Assembly: GCF_003030345.1 (NCBI RefSeq)
Contig: NZ_CP028158.1
Coordinates: 4,650,001 to 4,714,000 of the forward strand
Source: Plantactinospora sp. BC1
GTDB taxonomy: Bacteria; Actinomycetota; Actinomycetes; Mycobacteriales; Micromonosporaceae
DNA: 64,000 nt
Reading direction: 5' to 3'
Below the pieces are notes generated by a model that was not told where the DNA came from, ran no database searches, and saw only the letters and a program-made list of their open reading frames with translations. Of this stretch, positions 1 to 8,560 are shown piece by piece. Position 1 is the stretch's first letter; each line of letters starts with the position of its first letter. The position numbers were made by a program, and so were the translations under genes.

Positions 1-1
1 G

Positions 2-1039
2 CTCTTCGACGGCAACCCGGCGGTCCGGGCCGAGCCGGGTGGGCCGGCCGAGCCCGACCTGGGCACGCTGTGGCGGCTCGCCGCCGAGACCGGCACGACC
101 TATTTCGGCACCTCGGCGCCGTTCCTGCTGGCCTGCCGCAAGGCCGGGCTGCGCCCGGCGGAGTCGTTCGATCTCTCCGCCGTGCGCGGGGTCGGTTCGA
201 CCGGTGCGCCGCTGCCGGCCGAGGGCTTCCGCTGGGTGTACGACTCCGTCGGCGCCGACCTGCGGCTCGACTCGATCTCCGGTGGCACCGACGTCTGCAC
301 GGGGTTCGTCGGCGGCGTGCCGCTGCTGCCGGTCGTCGCCGGTGAGATCACCTGCCGCTGCCTGGGCGCCAGGGTGGAGGCGCGGTCGGCCGACGGCGAC
401 CCGGTGATCGACCAGCTCGGCGAGTTGGTGATCACGGCACCGATGCCGAGCATGCCGGTCGGGTTCTGGAACGACCCGGACGGGCGCCGCTACCGGGAGG
501 CGTACTTCGACGTCTATCCGGGGGTGTGGCGGCACGGGGACTGGATCACCGTCACCGAGCGGGGCAGTTGCGTGATCACCGGCCGCTCCGACGCCACCCT
601 CAACCGGGGCGGGGTGCGGCTGGGCACCGCCGAGTTCTACTCGGTGGTCGAGGGGCTGCCCGAGGTGACCGACTCGCTGGTCGTACACCTGGAGGACGAC
701 GAGGGCGGGGCGGGGGAGCTGCTGCTCTTCGTCGTACTCGCGCCGGGGCTGGAGCTGGGTCCGGAGCTGACCGCGCGGATCAACCGGGAGCTGCGTACCG
801 GGCTGTCGCCCCGGCACGTGCCGGACGAGATCCACCAGGTCGGGGCGGTACCGAGGACGCTCTCGGCGAAGAAGCTGGAGGTGCCGGTGAAGAAGATCCT
901 CACCGGCGCGGCGGTGGACTCGGCCGCCGCCACCGGCGCGCTGGCCAACCCGGACTCGCTGCGCGCCTTCGAGCGGTTCGCCCGGCAGCGGACCGCCGAC
1001 CGGCCCAGTGTGACCTCCGTTACGTCAACCGAACCGTGA
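2..1039 (+). CDS. acetoacetyl-CoA synthetase, C-terminal part (5' end outside window)
   Basis: The frame is open from base 2, so the start lies left of the window; 345 residues are visible. The product is an ANL-superfamily acyl-CoA synthetase that would activate acetoacetate with ATP and CoA in the cytoplasm. Visible signatures are GSTGAPLP, SGGTDVCTGF, the hinge-region GRSDATLNRGGVRLGTAEFY, and near the C-terminus TLSAKKLEVPVKK, which should contain the catalytic lysine of the C-terminal lid. The LNRGGVRLGTAEFY wording is typical of acetoacetate-CoA ligases rather than acetyl-CoA synthetases. The last 20 bases overlap the 3' end of the convergent TIGR03089 gene. Substrate is inferred from family resemblance. 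Confidence 0.9.
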   Translation, partial: LFDGNPAVRAEPGGPAEPDLGTLWRLAAETGTTYFGTSAPFLLACRKAGLRPAESFDLSAVRGVGSTGAPLPAEGFRWVYDSVGADLRLDSISGGTDVCTGFVGGVPLLPVVAGEITCRCLGARVEARSADGDPVIDQLGELVITAPMPSMPVGFWNDPDGRRYREAYFDVYPGVWRHGDWITVTERGSCVITGRSDATLNRGGVRLGTAEFYSVVEGLPEVTDSLVVHLEDDEGGAGELLLFVVLAPGLELGPELTARINRELRTGLSPRHVPDEIHQVGAVPRTLSAKKLEVPVKKILTGAAVDSAAATGALANPDSLRAFERFARQRTADRPSVTSVTSTEP

Positions 1040-1730
1040 CCTTCTCCGCCGCCGCCCGGTCGGCCAGCCGGGCCGGGTCGAGACTGCCGCAGAGCACCGT
1101 GCTGGCCCCGGCGGCCAGCGGGGCGAGCAGCCAGTCCACCGGATCGGGGTAACGGGCGGCGTCGACCAGCACCCGGTCGCCGGCCCCGATGCCCAGCTCG
1201 GTGGCGCGCTGGGCCGCCAGGTCGGCCAGTACCGGATCCTGCGGGCCGGCCGCCGGGTACGGCGTGAAGTGGTCGCCGTGCCCGCGTACCTCGACCACGT
1301 AGTCGGCCCAGCCGGACGGCAGTTCCCGTACGGGTGCGGCGAGCGGGGCGAGCGCGAGAGCGTACCGGTCACCGGCCGGCCAGGCCGTCGCCTCGCCGAC
1401 CCGGTCGACCGAGGCGAAGAGCACGTCGACCGGCTGCGGGTCGTCCGACTCGCCGGGCCGGGCACCGGAGACGGCGGAACCGACCGACCAGCAGCCGAGC
1501 AGCACGGCGGCGGTCTGCCAGTGCGGCGGCAGCAGCACCCCGACGGGATCGGCCGGAGCCAGCCCGGCCGAGTCGACCAGCAGGTTGGCCGTCTTGGCCA
1601 CCCAGTTGGCCAGGGTCGCCCCGGAAAGTTCGGTCCGGTCCCCGGTGGCGTCGTCGTACCAGGTCAGCAGCGGTCGGGTCGGGTCGGCGGCGATCGCGGC
1701 GGCGAAGAGCCCGGAAATGTTCTCGGTCAT
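1020..1730 (-). CDS. TIGR03089 family protein (short AMP-binding-like protein)
   Basis: The product has 236 residues, starting at the ATG of MTENISGLFAAAIAADP. It resembles only the N-terminal part of an AMP-forming synthetase (LLTWYDDATGDRTELSG, LGCWSVGSAVSG) and lacks the adenylation and lid motifs, so it is probably not a complete acyl-activating enzyme. This matches the actinobacterial family TIGR03089, whose role is unknown to me. The reading frame stays open far upstream, but that part is shadow sequence of the glycosyltransferase gene. The 3' end overlaps the convergent synthetase by 20 bases. It sits beside sugar-nucleotide genes, as in mycobacteria. Confidence 0.8.
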   Translation of the reverse strand: MTENISGLFAAAIAADPTRPLLTWYDDATGDRTELSGATLANWVAKTANLLVDSAGLAPADPVGVLLPPHWQTAAVLLGCWSVGSAVSGARPGESDDPQPVDVLFASVDRVGEATAWPAGDRYALALAPLAAPVRELPSGWADYVVEVRGHGDHFTPYPAAGPQDPVLADLAAQRATELGIGAGDRVLVDAARYPDPVDWLLAPLAAGASTVLCGSLDPARLADRAAAEKVTVRLT

Positions 1731-1967
1731 CGCCCGCGACGATACCGACCCGGCCGGCCGGTGACGGTGATCTCCGGGCCGGGTCGTGGTGTCCTCGGAA
1801 CCGGAGCGGGAGCGCGGATCACACCCGCTGTGACGGCCCCGTCGCGTACCCGTCGGAGTCACCGGAAAGACAGTTGCCCGACGGGTCGCAGTCGACGCGT
1901 CCGGGGCGGCGCGGCGTAGGCTTGGAGGAAGTGTTCCGCACATCACACCCAGCCGAGGAGTCGCCCA

Positions 1968-3113
1968 GTGACCGCCGGTCGCCCGCCCCGCGTGCTCATT
2001 GACGCCACCAGCGTCCCCGCTGACCGGGGCGGCGTTGGTAGATACGTCGACGGCCTGCTCGGCGCCCTGGGCAAGGTGATCGGGCCGGGTCTGGAGCTGG
2101 CCGTGGTCGGGCTGCGCACCGACGCCGAGCGCTACTCCCGGATGCTGCCGGCGGCCGAGGTGATCGCCGCACCGGCGGCGGTGGCGCACCGGCCGGCCCG
2201 GCTGGCCTGGGAGCAGACCGGGCTGCCGCTGCTGGCCCAGCAGGTCGGCGCGCACGTGCTGCACTCGCCGTTCTACACCTGTCCGCTTCGGGCCGGCTGT
2301 CCGGTCACGGTCACCGTGCACGACGCGACGTTCTTCACCGAGCCGGAGCACTACGACAAGTCACGCCGGACCTTCTTCCGGAGTGCGATCAAGACCTCGC
2401 TGCGCCGGGCCGACCGGGTGATCGTGCCGAGCAAGGCGACCCGGGACGAGCTGATCCGGCTGCTGGACGCCGACCCGACCCGGATCGACGTGGCCTACCA
2501 CGGGGTCGACCAGGCGGCGTTCCACGCCCCGAGCGACGAGGAGAAGGCCCGGGTACGCGCCCGGCTCGGCCTGGGCGGGCACAGCTACGTGGCGTTCCTC
2601 GGCGCCAAGGAGCCGCGCAAGAACGTACCGAACCTGATCCGGGGCTGGGTGCTGGCGGTCAAGGACCGGCCGGAGCCGCCCGCCCTGGTGATCGCCGGTG
2701 GCCAGGGGCACGACGACGACATCGACCGGGCCGTCGCCGACGTACCGGCACACCTGCGGCTGCTCCGTCCCGGCTACCTGCGCTACGCCGACCTGCCGGG
2801 CTTCCTCGGCGGTGCGCTGGTCGCCGCCTACCCGTCGTACGGCGAGGGCTTCGGGCTGCCGATCCTGGAGGCGATGGCCTGCGCCGCCCCGGTGCTCACC
2901 ACGCCGCGACTGTCGCTGCCGGAGGTCGGCGGCGACGCGGTCGCCTACACCAGCGAGGATCCGCAGCAGATCGCGACCGACCTCGCCGCGCTGCTCGACG
3001 ACGAGGCGCGGCGGCTCTCGCTGGCGAAGGCGGGCTTCGACCGGGCCAAGGAGTTCACCTGGGAGTCCAGTGCCGAGGTGCACCTGGCGGCCTGGGGTCG
3101 GGCCCGGGCGTGA
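1968..3113 (+). CDS. GT4-family glycosyltransferase
   Basis: The product has 381 residues with a GTG start. It is a GT-B fold glycosyltransferase, probably cytoplasmic or membrane-associated, moving a sugar from a nucleotide donor to a cell-envelope acceptor. The N-terminal part has the glycine-rich RGGVGRYVDGLL. The C-terminal Rossmann domain has FLGAKEPRKNVPNLI and the family E-x7-E motif in YGEGFGLPILEAMACA (E293 and E301). The next gene makes GDP-mannose, so mannose is a plausible donor (inference from context). A GGAGGA stretch about 40 bases upstream is too distant to act as the ribosome site. Confidence 0.9.
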   Translation: MTAGRPPRVLIDATSVPADRGGVGRYVDGLLGALGKVIGPGLELAVVGLRTDAERYSRMLPAAEVIAAPAAVAHRPARLAWEQTGLPLLAQQVGAHVLHSPFYTCPLRAGCPVTVTVHDATFFTEPEHYDKSRRTFFRSAIKTSLRRADRVIVPSKATRDELIRLLDADPTRIDVAYHGVDQAAFHAPSDEEKARVRARLGLGGHSYVAFLGAKEPRKNVPNLIRGWVLAVKDRPEPPALVIAGGQGHDDDIDRAVADVPAHLRLLRPGYLRYADLPGFLGGALVAAYPSYGEGFGLPILEAMACAAPVLTTPRLSLPEVGGDAVAYTSEDPQQIATDLAALLDDEARRLSLAKAGFDRAKEFTWESSAEVHLAAWGRARA

Positions 3114-3191
3114 CGGGAGTTCGGGGCTGGAATCGGTGGTTATCAGACGGTGTGTGCGTCTGGCGCCTGACGTCTCGGGCATGATGTGGCG

Positions 3192-4298
3192 ATGTTCTAC
3201 GCCGTGATCCCGGCCGGCGGCAGTGGCACCCGTCTGTGGCCACTCTCGCGCGCCGGCCGCCCCAAATTCCTCCTCCCGCTGACCGGCTCGGACGAGTCGC
3301 TGCTCCAGGCGACCGTCCGCCGGGTGCGCCCCCTCGCCGGCCCCGAGAGCACGTACGTGGTCACCGGTGCCGCGCACGCGGTCGCGGTGGCCCGGCAACT
3401 GCCCGACGTACCGGAGGAGAACGTCCTGGTCGAGCCCTCCCGCCGGGACTCCTGCGCGGCGATCGGGCTGGCGGCGGCGATCATCGCGCGCCGGGATCCG
3501 GACGCGGTGATGGGCGCCTTCTCCGCCGACCACGTGGTCGGCGACCAGACGCGCTTCCTGGAGGTGCTCGGCGCGGCGATCTCGACCGCGCAGGACGGGC
3601 TGATGGTCGCGGTCGGCATCACGCCGACGCATCCGGAGACCGGCTACGGCTATCTGGAGTCGGGCGAGCCGATCGGGGCCGGCCCGGCCCGGCAGGTCGT
3701 CCGGTTCAAGGAGAAGCCGGAGTACGACCTCGCGGTCAAGTACGTCGAGTCCGGCCGCTTCTACTGGAACGCCTCGATGTTCGTCTGGCGGGTCGACGTC
3801 TTCCTCGGCGAGCTGGCCCGGCAGCGGCCGGAGCTGCACGCCGGGCTGACCGAGATCGCCGCGGCCTGGGGCACCCCGGAGCAGGCGGCGGTGCTGGACC
3901 GGGTCTGGCCGGAGCTGACCAAGATCTCGGTGGACTTCGCGGTGATGGAGGGGGCGGCGGAGCGTGGCCTGGTCGCCACCGTGCCGGCCGACTTCCGGTG
4001 GAACGACGTCGGCGACTTCCACACCCTCGGCGAGGCGCTGACCGGCGACGACGCCAGCAACGTGGTGCTCCGGGAGGGACCCGACGGCACGCCCCCGGCC
4101 GGCCGGGTCGTGCTCCGGGACACCGCGCGGACGGTCGTGGTGACCCAGTCCGACCGGCTGGTGGTGACCCTCGGGGTCCAGGACACCGTGGTCGTCGACA
4201 TGCCGGACGCGCTCTTCGTCTGTGACCGCTCCCGCGCCCAGGAGGTCAAGGAGATCGTCGCCGCGCTGGAGGCGGAGGAGGCGCACCCCTACCTGTAG
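3192..4298 (+). CDS. manC: mannose-1-phosphate guanylyltransferase
   Basis: This enzyme makes GDP-mannose from mannose 1-phosphate and GTP, feeding mannosyl lipids, glycans or glycoproteins. The 368-residue protein opens with the nucleotidyltransferase signature AGGSGTRLWP (residues 8-17). It also has the substrate loop FKEKP (172-176), ADHVVGD and FYWNASMFVW, the last typical of the mannose-specific branch. I chose the ATG at 3192; a GTG two codons upstream (3186) would add Met-Ala. No clear Shine-Dalgarno is visible. The mycobacterial equivalent lies in the same neighbourhood near fbiA/fbiB and is called manB there. Confidence 0.9.
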   Translation: MFYAVIPAGGSGTRLWPLSRAGRPKFLLPLTGSDESLLQATVRRVRPLAGPESTYVVTGAAHAVAVARQLPDVPEENVLVEPSRRDSCAAIGLAAAIIARRDPDAVMGAFSADHVVGDQTRFLEVLGAAISTAQDGLMVAVGITPTHPETGYGYLESGEPIGAGPARQVVRFKEKPEYDLAVKYVESGRFYWNASMFVWRVDVFLGELARQRPELHAGLTEIAAAWGTPEQAAVLDRVWPELTKISVDFAVMEGAAERGLVATVPADFRWNDVGDFHTLGEALTGDDASNVVLREGPDGTPPAGRVVLRDTARTVVVTQSDRLVVTLGVQDTVVVDMPDALFVCDRSRAQEVKEIVAALEAEEAHPYL

Positions 4299-4891
4299 GT
4301 GCGGGCGGCCTCGACGGCCGGGTCGGGTGCCGGGCGCGGGCGGTTCCGCGCGAAGACCGCGAGCGCCGGTGCCACCAGTTGGGCGGTGGCGCCGGCCAGC
4401 GGCTCGGGGAGCGCGTCCGGCGGAAACCAGCCGAGTTCCACCGACTCGGCGCTGACCCGTTCGACCGCGCCGGCCGGGGCGACCGCGGCGAAGCGTACGT
4501 CGTGGTGCAGCGAGCCGCCCTGGCAGGCGACCGGGTGGATGTCCAGGTCGATCGGGGTCGGGTCGAGCCACAGCCCGGCGATCCCGGACTCCTCGGTCGC
4601 CTCCCGCAGCGCCGCACCGGCCAGCGTCCGGTCGCCGGGCTCGCAGTGCCCGCCGAGCTGGACCCAGCGGCGGAACCGGCCGTGCAGGCAGAGCAGCACC
4701 CGGCTGCCGGTGGCGTCCAGCACCAGGGCGCTGGCGGTGACGTGGCCGGCCCGGTGGCCCCGGGTCAGCGCCGCCGGGCCGCCCTCGTCGAGCAGGCGCA
4801 GGGTCCGGGCCAGGGCGTCCGCCGCCTCGGCGGTGGGCGGCTGCCAGCCGGTGAGCAGGGCTGACGCGTCGGCGTAGAGGGCATCGGGCAC
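4289..4891 (-). CDS. NUDIX hydrolase
   Basis: The 200-residue protein is a NUDIX-fold pyrophosphohydrolase; the substrate cannot be read from sequence. The Nudix helix is REATEESGI, preceded by GGHCEPGD. Compared with the textbook GX5EX7REUXEEXGU box, the spacing between the acidic residue and RE is one longer and the first Glu is Asp, a variant I associate with actinobacterial family members. Its last 10 bases overlap the 3' end of the guanylyltransferase gene; the two are convergent. Start is the ATG of MPDALYADASALL. Confidence 0.88.
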   Translation of the reverse strand: MPDALYADASALLTGWQPPTAEAADALARTLRLLDEGGPAALTRGHRAGHVTASALVLDATGSRVLLCLHGRFRRWVQLGGHCEPGDRTLAGAALREATEESGIAGLWLDPTPIDLDIHPVACQGGSLHHDVRFAAVAPAGAVERVSAESVELGWFPPDALPEPLAGATAQLVAPALAVFARNRPRPAPDPAVEAARTYR

Positions 4892-4928
4892 AGCGCCACC
4901 CTAGTGCCGGGCTCGTAGCATGATCGGT

Positions 4929-6005
4929 ATGACGTGCCCTCCGCGTACGGTCGGACTGGCGGTCGCCGGCAACGAGGCGAGCGACCTGCTGCCGGTACGC
5001 GCGCCCGAGGTGCTCGCCGCGTACGGCGCCCGGCGGGGGTTCTGGACCGTACTCGACGAGGGGCCGGTCGAGGCGTGCCTGGCCCTGCTGGTCGAGCGGT
5101 ACGACGGTGGCTGGCTGACCGTGCACGTGCCGATGGACGCCGGTGCCGAGAACGGCCGGACCGAGGACGGGGAGGCGCTGGCCCGGTACGACGGCTGGGT
5201 CTACGTCTTCGGCTCGCACTTCGGCTCGAAGCGTGGGCCGTTGCGCCCCCGCCGTGCCTTCGTGGCCCGGTTCCGCGAGGCCGAGGCGGTCGCCCCGCTG
5301 CCCCGGCTGCACGTGGTACGCAACCAGTTCCGGCTGCACCGGGCGGTGAACGACGCCCTGCTGGCCGCCGGGATCGGCGTACTGCCGGCCGGCGAGCAGG
5401 TACGGCACCTCTTCATCGCCGCCACCAGGGCCCGGGGCACCGCCCGGGCGAAGAGCTGGGTCGACCGGCTCACCGAGGACGACCTGCCGGTCAACGTGGA
5501 GGCGGCGGCCTTCACGCCGACCGGTACCGTCCTGCTCGGCCTGCGGTTTCCGGTGACCGGGCGGGGCGAGCCGGTCTTCGTGGAGCTGGCGGACGTGGCC
5601 GGGATGTTCGACCGGCGGAGCTGGCCCCGGGTCGTCGGCGCGTACGCGTTGACCGGGGTGACCCGGCCCGGCGAGCTGACCGGCTTCCGGGCGCTGTCGG
5701 CCCGGGACGACGGCGGGTACGACGCGGTGGTCGGCTCGATCGACGCGCTCGACAAGCGCTCGGTGCTGCTCGACGACCATCCGACCGGCGGCGACGTGAC
5801 CAGCCGGCACGTGCGGTTCCGCTGGCCGGCCGAGCCGGCGGGGCCCGTGGTGGCCGACGAGTCCAGGGTCGCCGGTGAGTTGGTCGCCGACCTCGCCCCG
5901 CTGCACAACGTCGAGGGGCTGGCCGAACTGGACGGTGCCCGCTATTACGTGACCGACGAGGACCACCGGGTCGCGCTGCTGATCGCGCAGGGCCGGCAGG
6001 ACTGA
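4929..6005 (+). CDS. uncharacterised protein, possibly DUF3616-like beta-propeller
   Basis: The protein has 358 residues from the ATG at 4929; the ATG at 4920 in the same frame would add three residues. There is no signal peptide or membrane span. Repeated strand-rich segments with YDGWVYVFGSHFGSKRG, FVARF and HVRFRWP suggest a beta-propeller-like fold similar to DUF3616 proteins, which is a weak fold guess. It follows the NUDIX gene divergently with only 37 bases between the start codons, so the two may share a promoter region. I cannot assign a reaction. Confidence 0.7.
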   Translation: MTCPPRTVGLAVAGNEASDLLPVRAPEVLAAYGARRGFWTVLDEGPVEACLALLVERYDGGWLTVHVPMDAGAENGRTEDGEALARYDGWVYVFGSHFGSKRGPLRPRRAFVARFREAEAVAPLPRLHVVRNQFRLHRAVNDALLAAGIGVLPAGEQVRHLFIAATRARGTARAKSWVDRLTEDDLPVNVEAAAFTPTGTVLLGLRFPVTGRGEPVFVELADVAGMFDRRSWPRVVGAYALTGVTRPGELTGFRALSARDDGGYDAVVGSIDALDKRSVLLDDHPTGGDVTSRHVRFRWPAEPAGPVVADESRVAGELVADLAPLHNVEGLAELDGARYYVTDEDHRVALLIAQGRQD

Positions 6006-6214
6006 GCCCCGGCGGGTGGCGCGGGAGCAGCCTGGAAAGCGACAACCCGGACGATGTCCTCCGCGGACAGCCGTCCGCGAACCCTCGTGGCAACCGTCCG
6101 GGTGCCGCGTTCCTCCCCTGCCCCCGGCATGCCGCAGGGCCACCCGGCGTCAGGACGCCAGTGACCCCGATATCGGCCTAGTGAGCATGCCCGTTGGCTC
6201 CGCCGGCCGTCGAG

Positions 6215-6238
6215 GTCTTTCAGTTCACGCTGAAAGAC
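6215..6238. promoter_or_regulatory. palindromic operator upstream of ArsR-like regulator
   Basis: A perfect inverted repeat has the arms GTCTTTCAG and CTGAAAGAC (9 bp each) around the 6-base spacer TTCACG. It lies about 77 bases before the ATG of the ArsR-like gene, in an otherwise gene-free stretch (6006-6314). TAGATG at 6244 and TAGAGT at 6258 are possible -10 boxes just downstream, so a bound dimer would cover the promoter. The symmetry and position fit an autoregulatory ArsR-family site. The rest of 6006-6314 shows nothing gene-like. Confidence 0.6.
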
Positions 6239-6314
6239 GCTGATAGATGGCGCCCGGTAGAGTGCGAACTGGTTGCCGGGCAAACCCCATCCGGCGATTC
6301 GGGGAGTGCGTGCC

Positions 6315-7334
6315 ATGCTGCGGATCTACTTCTCCAGCGAGGACATCGCCCGGACCCGGGTCGCCCCTGCCGCGGACCAGGTCTGGGAGCTGGTCCTCAG
6401 CCTGCACCTGTTGCAGGGGCGCAGCCGGGATCCGATGATGGCGGGCTGGCGGCGGGGCGTCTCCGGCGGGCTCCGCCGGGACACCGTGCCGGGCCAGTTG
6501 CGGCTGCTGCTCGCCCTCAACCCGCCGCGCGGCTACTTCCCCGACTTCCTCACCCCCTACCACAGCATGTACGGCCTGGCAGCGGGGCTGGACGCCGTAC
6601 GCTCCACGCCGGTCAACGCGCTGGAGCGGGACCTGACCGTACTGGCCGGGGAGAGTCCGCTGCCGCTGCCCGGATCCGCCAGCGCGCTCGCCCGGGGCGA
6701 CGTCGAGGTGCTGGAGCATCTGACCGACTCGATGCGGCTCTACCAGGCGACCGCGATCGAGCCGTACTGGGACCGGATCCAGGCGGCCGTGGAGGCGGAC
6801 CGGGCGCGGCGGGCCCGGGCCCTGCTCGACGGCGGCACCGAGGGGCTGCTGGCCAGCCTCCGCCCGGCGATGCGCTGGAATTCCGGGGTACTGGAGGTGC
6901 CGGACTATCCCGCCGACCGGGAACTGCACCTCGACGGGCGCGGCCTGCTGCTGGTGCCGTCGTTCTTCTGCGCCCGCATCCCGGTGACCCTGCTCGACCC
7001 GGAGCTGCCGCCGGTACTGGTCTATCCGGTCGACCGGTTGGGCGGGCTGACGCCGGCACCGGGCGCCGGTGCCGGTCCGGTGCCGGCGACCGGCGGGGAG
7101 GAGAGCCGGGCGGCGCTGGCCGCGCTGATCGGGAAGACCCGGGCCCGGGTGCTGGAGGTGGTCGGCGACGGCTGCTCGACCGGCGAGGTGGCCCGCCGGC
7201 TGAACATCTCGGCGGCGGCCGCGAGTCAGCACACCAGCGTGCTGCGCAACGCCGGGCTGCTGGTCAGCCACCGCGACCGCAACACCGTGCTGCACAGCCT
7301 GACCCCGCTGGGCCGGGCCATCCTGACCGGCTGA
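6315..7334 (+). CDS. ArsR-family transcriptional regulator with DUF5937-type N-terminus
   Basis: The 339-residue protein starts at the ATG of MLRIYFSSEDIARTRV. The long N-terminal region (about 1-250) resembles the domain called DUF5937, and a C-terminal winged helix spans about 262-335. The recognition region reads GEVARRLNISAAAASQHTSVLRNAGLLV, wording typical of ArsR-type helices. No metal-binding cysteine cluster is evident, so it is probably not a classical metal sensor. A paralogue with the same architecture lies at 23217-24254. The palindrome at 6215-6238 suggests autoregulation. It converges on fbiB, 19 bases away. Confidence 0.85.
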   Translation: MLRIYFSSEDIARTRVAPAADQVWELVLSLHLLQGRSRDPMMAGWRRGVSGGLRRDTVPGQLRLLLALNPPRGYFPDFLTPYHSMYGLAAGLDAVRSTPVNALERDLTVLAGESPLPLPGSASALARGDVEVLEHLTDSMRLYQATAIEPYWDRIQAAVEADRARRARALLDGGTEGLLASLRPAMRWNSGVLEVPDYPADRELHLDGRGLLLVPSFFCARIPVTLLDPELPPVLVYPVDRLGGLTPAPGAGAGPVPATGGEESRAALAALIGKTRARVLEVVGDGCSTGEVARRLNISAAAASQHTSVLRNAGLLVSHRDRNTVLHSLTPLGRAILTG

Positions 7335-7353
7335 GTGGTCCGGGCCGGCGCGG

Positions 7354-8523
7354 TCAGCGCCCGACGGCGGGGTCCGGCGCGGCGCCGACCAGCAGGGTCG
7401 CCCCGACCTGGCCGGCGGGGGCCGGCAGTACGGCGGAGCCGAGCCCCTCGGCGGCCAGCGCGGCCCGCAACCGGTGCAGGTCGGCGCCGAACCGGATCAG
7501 CACACCCGGGTCGGTACCGGCCGGTCCGGGTGGCGCGCAGTCGAGCAGCGCGACGGTCCCGGGTACCCGGGGCGGAGCCGTCCCGCCGAGCCGGTCGCGT
7601 ACCCGTCGCTCGTCGGTGACCAGCGTCCAGACCGTGCCGGGTGCCACCACGCCGGCCACCGTGCGCAGCGCCCGGTCCACCGCCGCGCGGTCCGGCCCGG
7701 CGTCGGTGCCGTCCGGCACCGTCGGCGGCACGGACGGCACCGGCCCGCCGGCCGTCGCCTCGGCCAGGGTGGCGGCGGCACGCAGCCCCTCGGCCCGCGC
7801 CTCGGCGGTGCCGAGGGCGAAGAGGTCGTGCTCGGCGTCCCGGACCAGCGCCGCCGCGCCGGGCCCGTCGTCCTGACCGGCGGCACCGAGATAGCCCCGG
7901 ACCACCGCCACGGGCACCTGGTCACACTTCCCCTTGACCAGCTCGCCCGCGCCGGCCAACTCGTCGACCACGGCCATCTGGGTGATGTTGAGCTTGTTGC
8001 CGTACGGGTCGACCTCGCCCCGGTGGTCGCGGACCGCCGGCATCCCGGCGACCCCGAGCGCCACGTCGGTCAGGCCGTTGCGCCACGGCCGGCCCATGGT
8101 GTCCGAGATGATCACCGCCACGTCGGCGCCGTGCCGCTCGCGGATCGCGGCCCGCAGCGCCCGGGCGGAGGCGTCCGGATCCTTCGGCAGCAGGACCAGC
8201 CGGGACCGGTCCACGTTGGAGGCGTCGATCCCGGCGGAGGCCATCACGAAGCCGTGGTGGGTCTGCACGATCCGGGTCGAACCACGCCGGGCCACCGGGC
8301 GGGCGGTCTCGCCGGCCAGCACCTCGGCCCGGGCCGCCTCCCGCTCCGGCCCGTCGACCGGTACGTCCACCAGCCGACCCTCCGCCTTGGAGACGATCTT
8401 GCTGGTCACCACCAGCACGTCGCCGTCGCGCAGCCAGGGGGCGGCGGTCGCGATCAGCGCCGACAGGTCGTCGCCCTCGGTGACGTCGCCGATGCCGAGC
8501 ACCGGCAGCACCTCAAGTCTCAT
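7354..8523 (-). CDS. fbiB: coenzyme F420-0:gamma-glutamyl ligase, FbiB-like with reduced C-terminal domain
   Basis: FbiB adds glutamates to F420-0 using GTP. The 389-residue protein has a complete CofE-type ligase domain (about 1-245): VLPVLGIGDVTEGDDL, VVTSKIVSKAEGR, ISDTMGRPWRNG and DPYGNKLNITQMAVVDELA. In two-domain FbiB (about 450 residues in mycobacteria) a C-terminal FMN nitroreductase-like domain reduces dehydro-F420-0. Here only about 130 alanine/proline-rich residues follow, including RAAVDRALRTVAGVVAPGTVW, and I see no clear FMN-site motif. The domain looks eroded. fbiA lies 37 bases upstream in the same direction, so the two are probably one operon. Confidence 0.9.
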   Translation of the reverse strand: MRLEVLPVLGIGDVTEGDDLSALIATAAPWLRDGDVLVVTSKIVSKAEGRLVDVPVDGPEREAARAEVLAGETARPVARRGSTRIVQTHHGFVMASAGIDASNVDRSRLVLLPKDPDASARALRAAIRERHGADVAVIISDTMGRPWRNGLTDVALGVAGMPAVRDHRGEVDPYGNKLNITQMAVVDELAGAGELVKGKCDQVPVAVVRGYLGAAGQDDGPGAAALVRDAEHDLFALGTAEARAEGLRAAATLAEATAGGPVPSVPPTVPDGTDAGPDRAAVDRALRTVAGVVAPGTVWTLVTDERRVRDRLGGTAPPRVPGTVALLDCAPPGPAGTDPGVLIRFGADLHRLRAALAAEGLGSAVLPAPAGQVGATLLVGAAPDPAVGR

Positions 8524-8560
8524 CCCAGCTCCACGACTTCCGCGACCTCCGCGACACCGC

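Noticed and set aside
2361-6143. 1260-codon open frame on the minus strand
   Set aside because: It is an antisense shadow of the glycosyltransferase, guanylyltransferase and following genes; its composition is Arg/Gly/Pro-rich with no domain.
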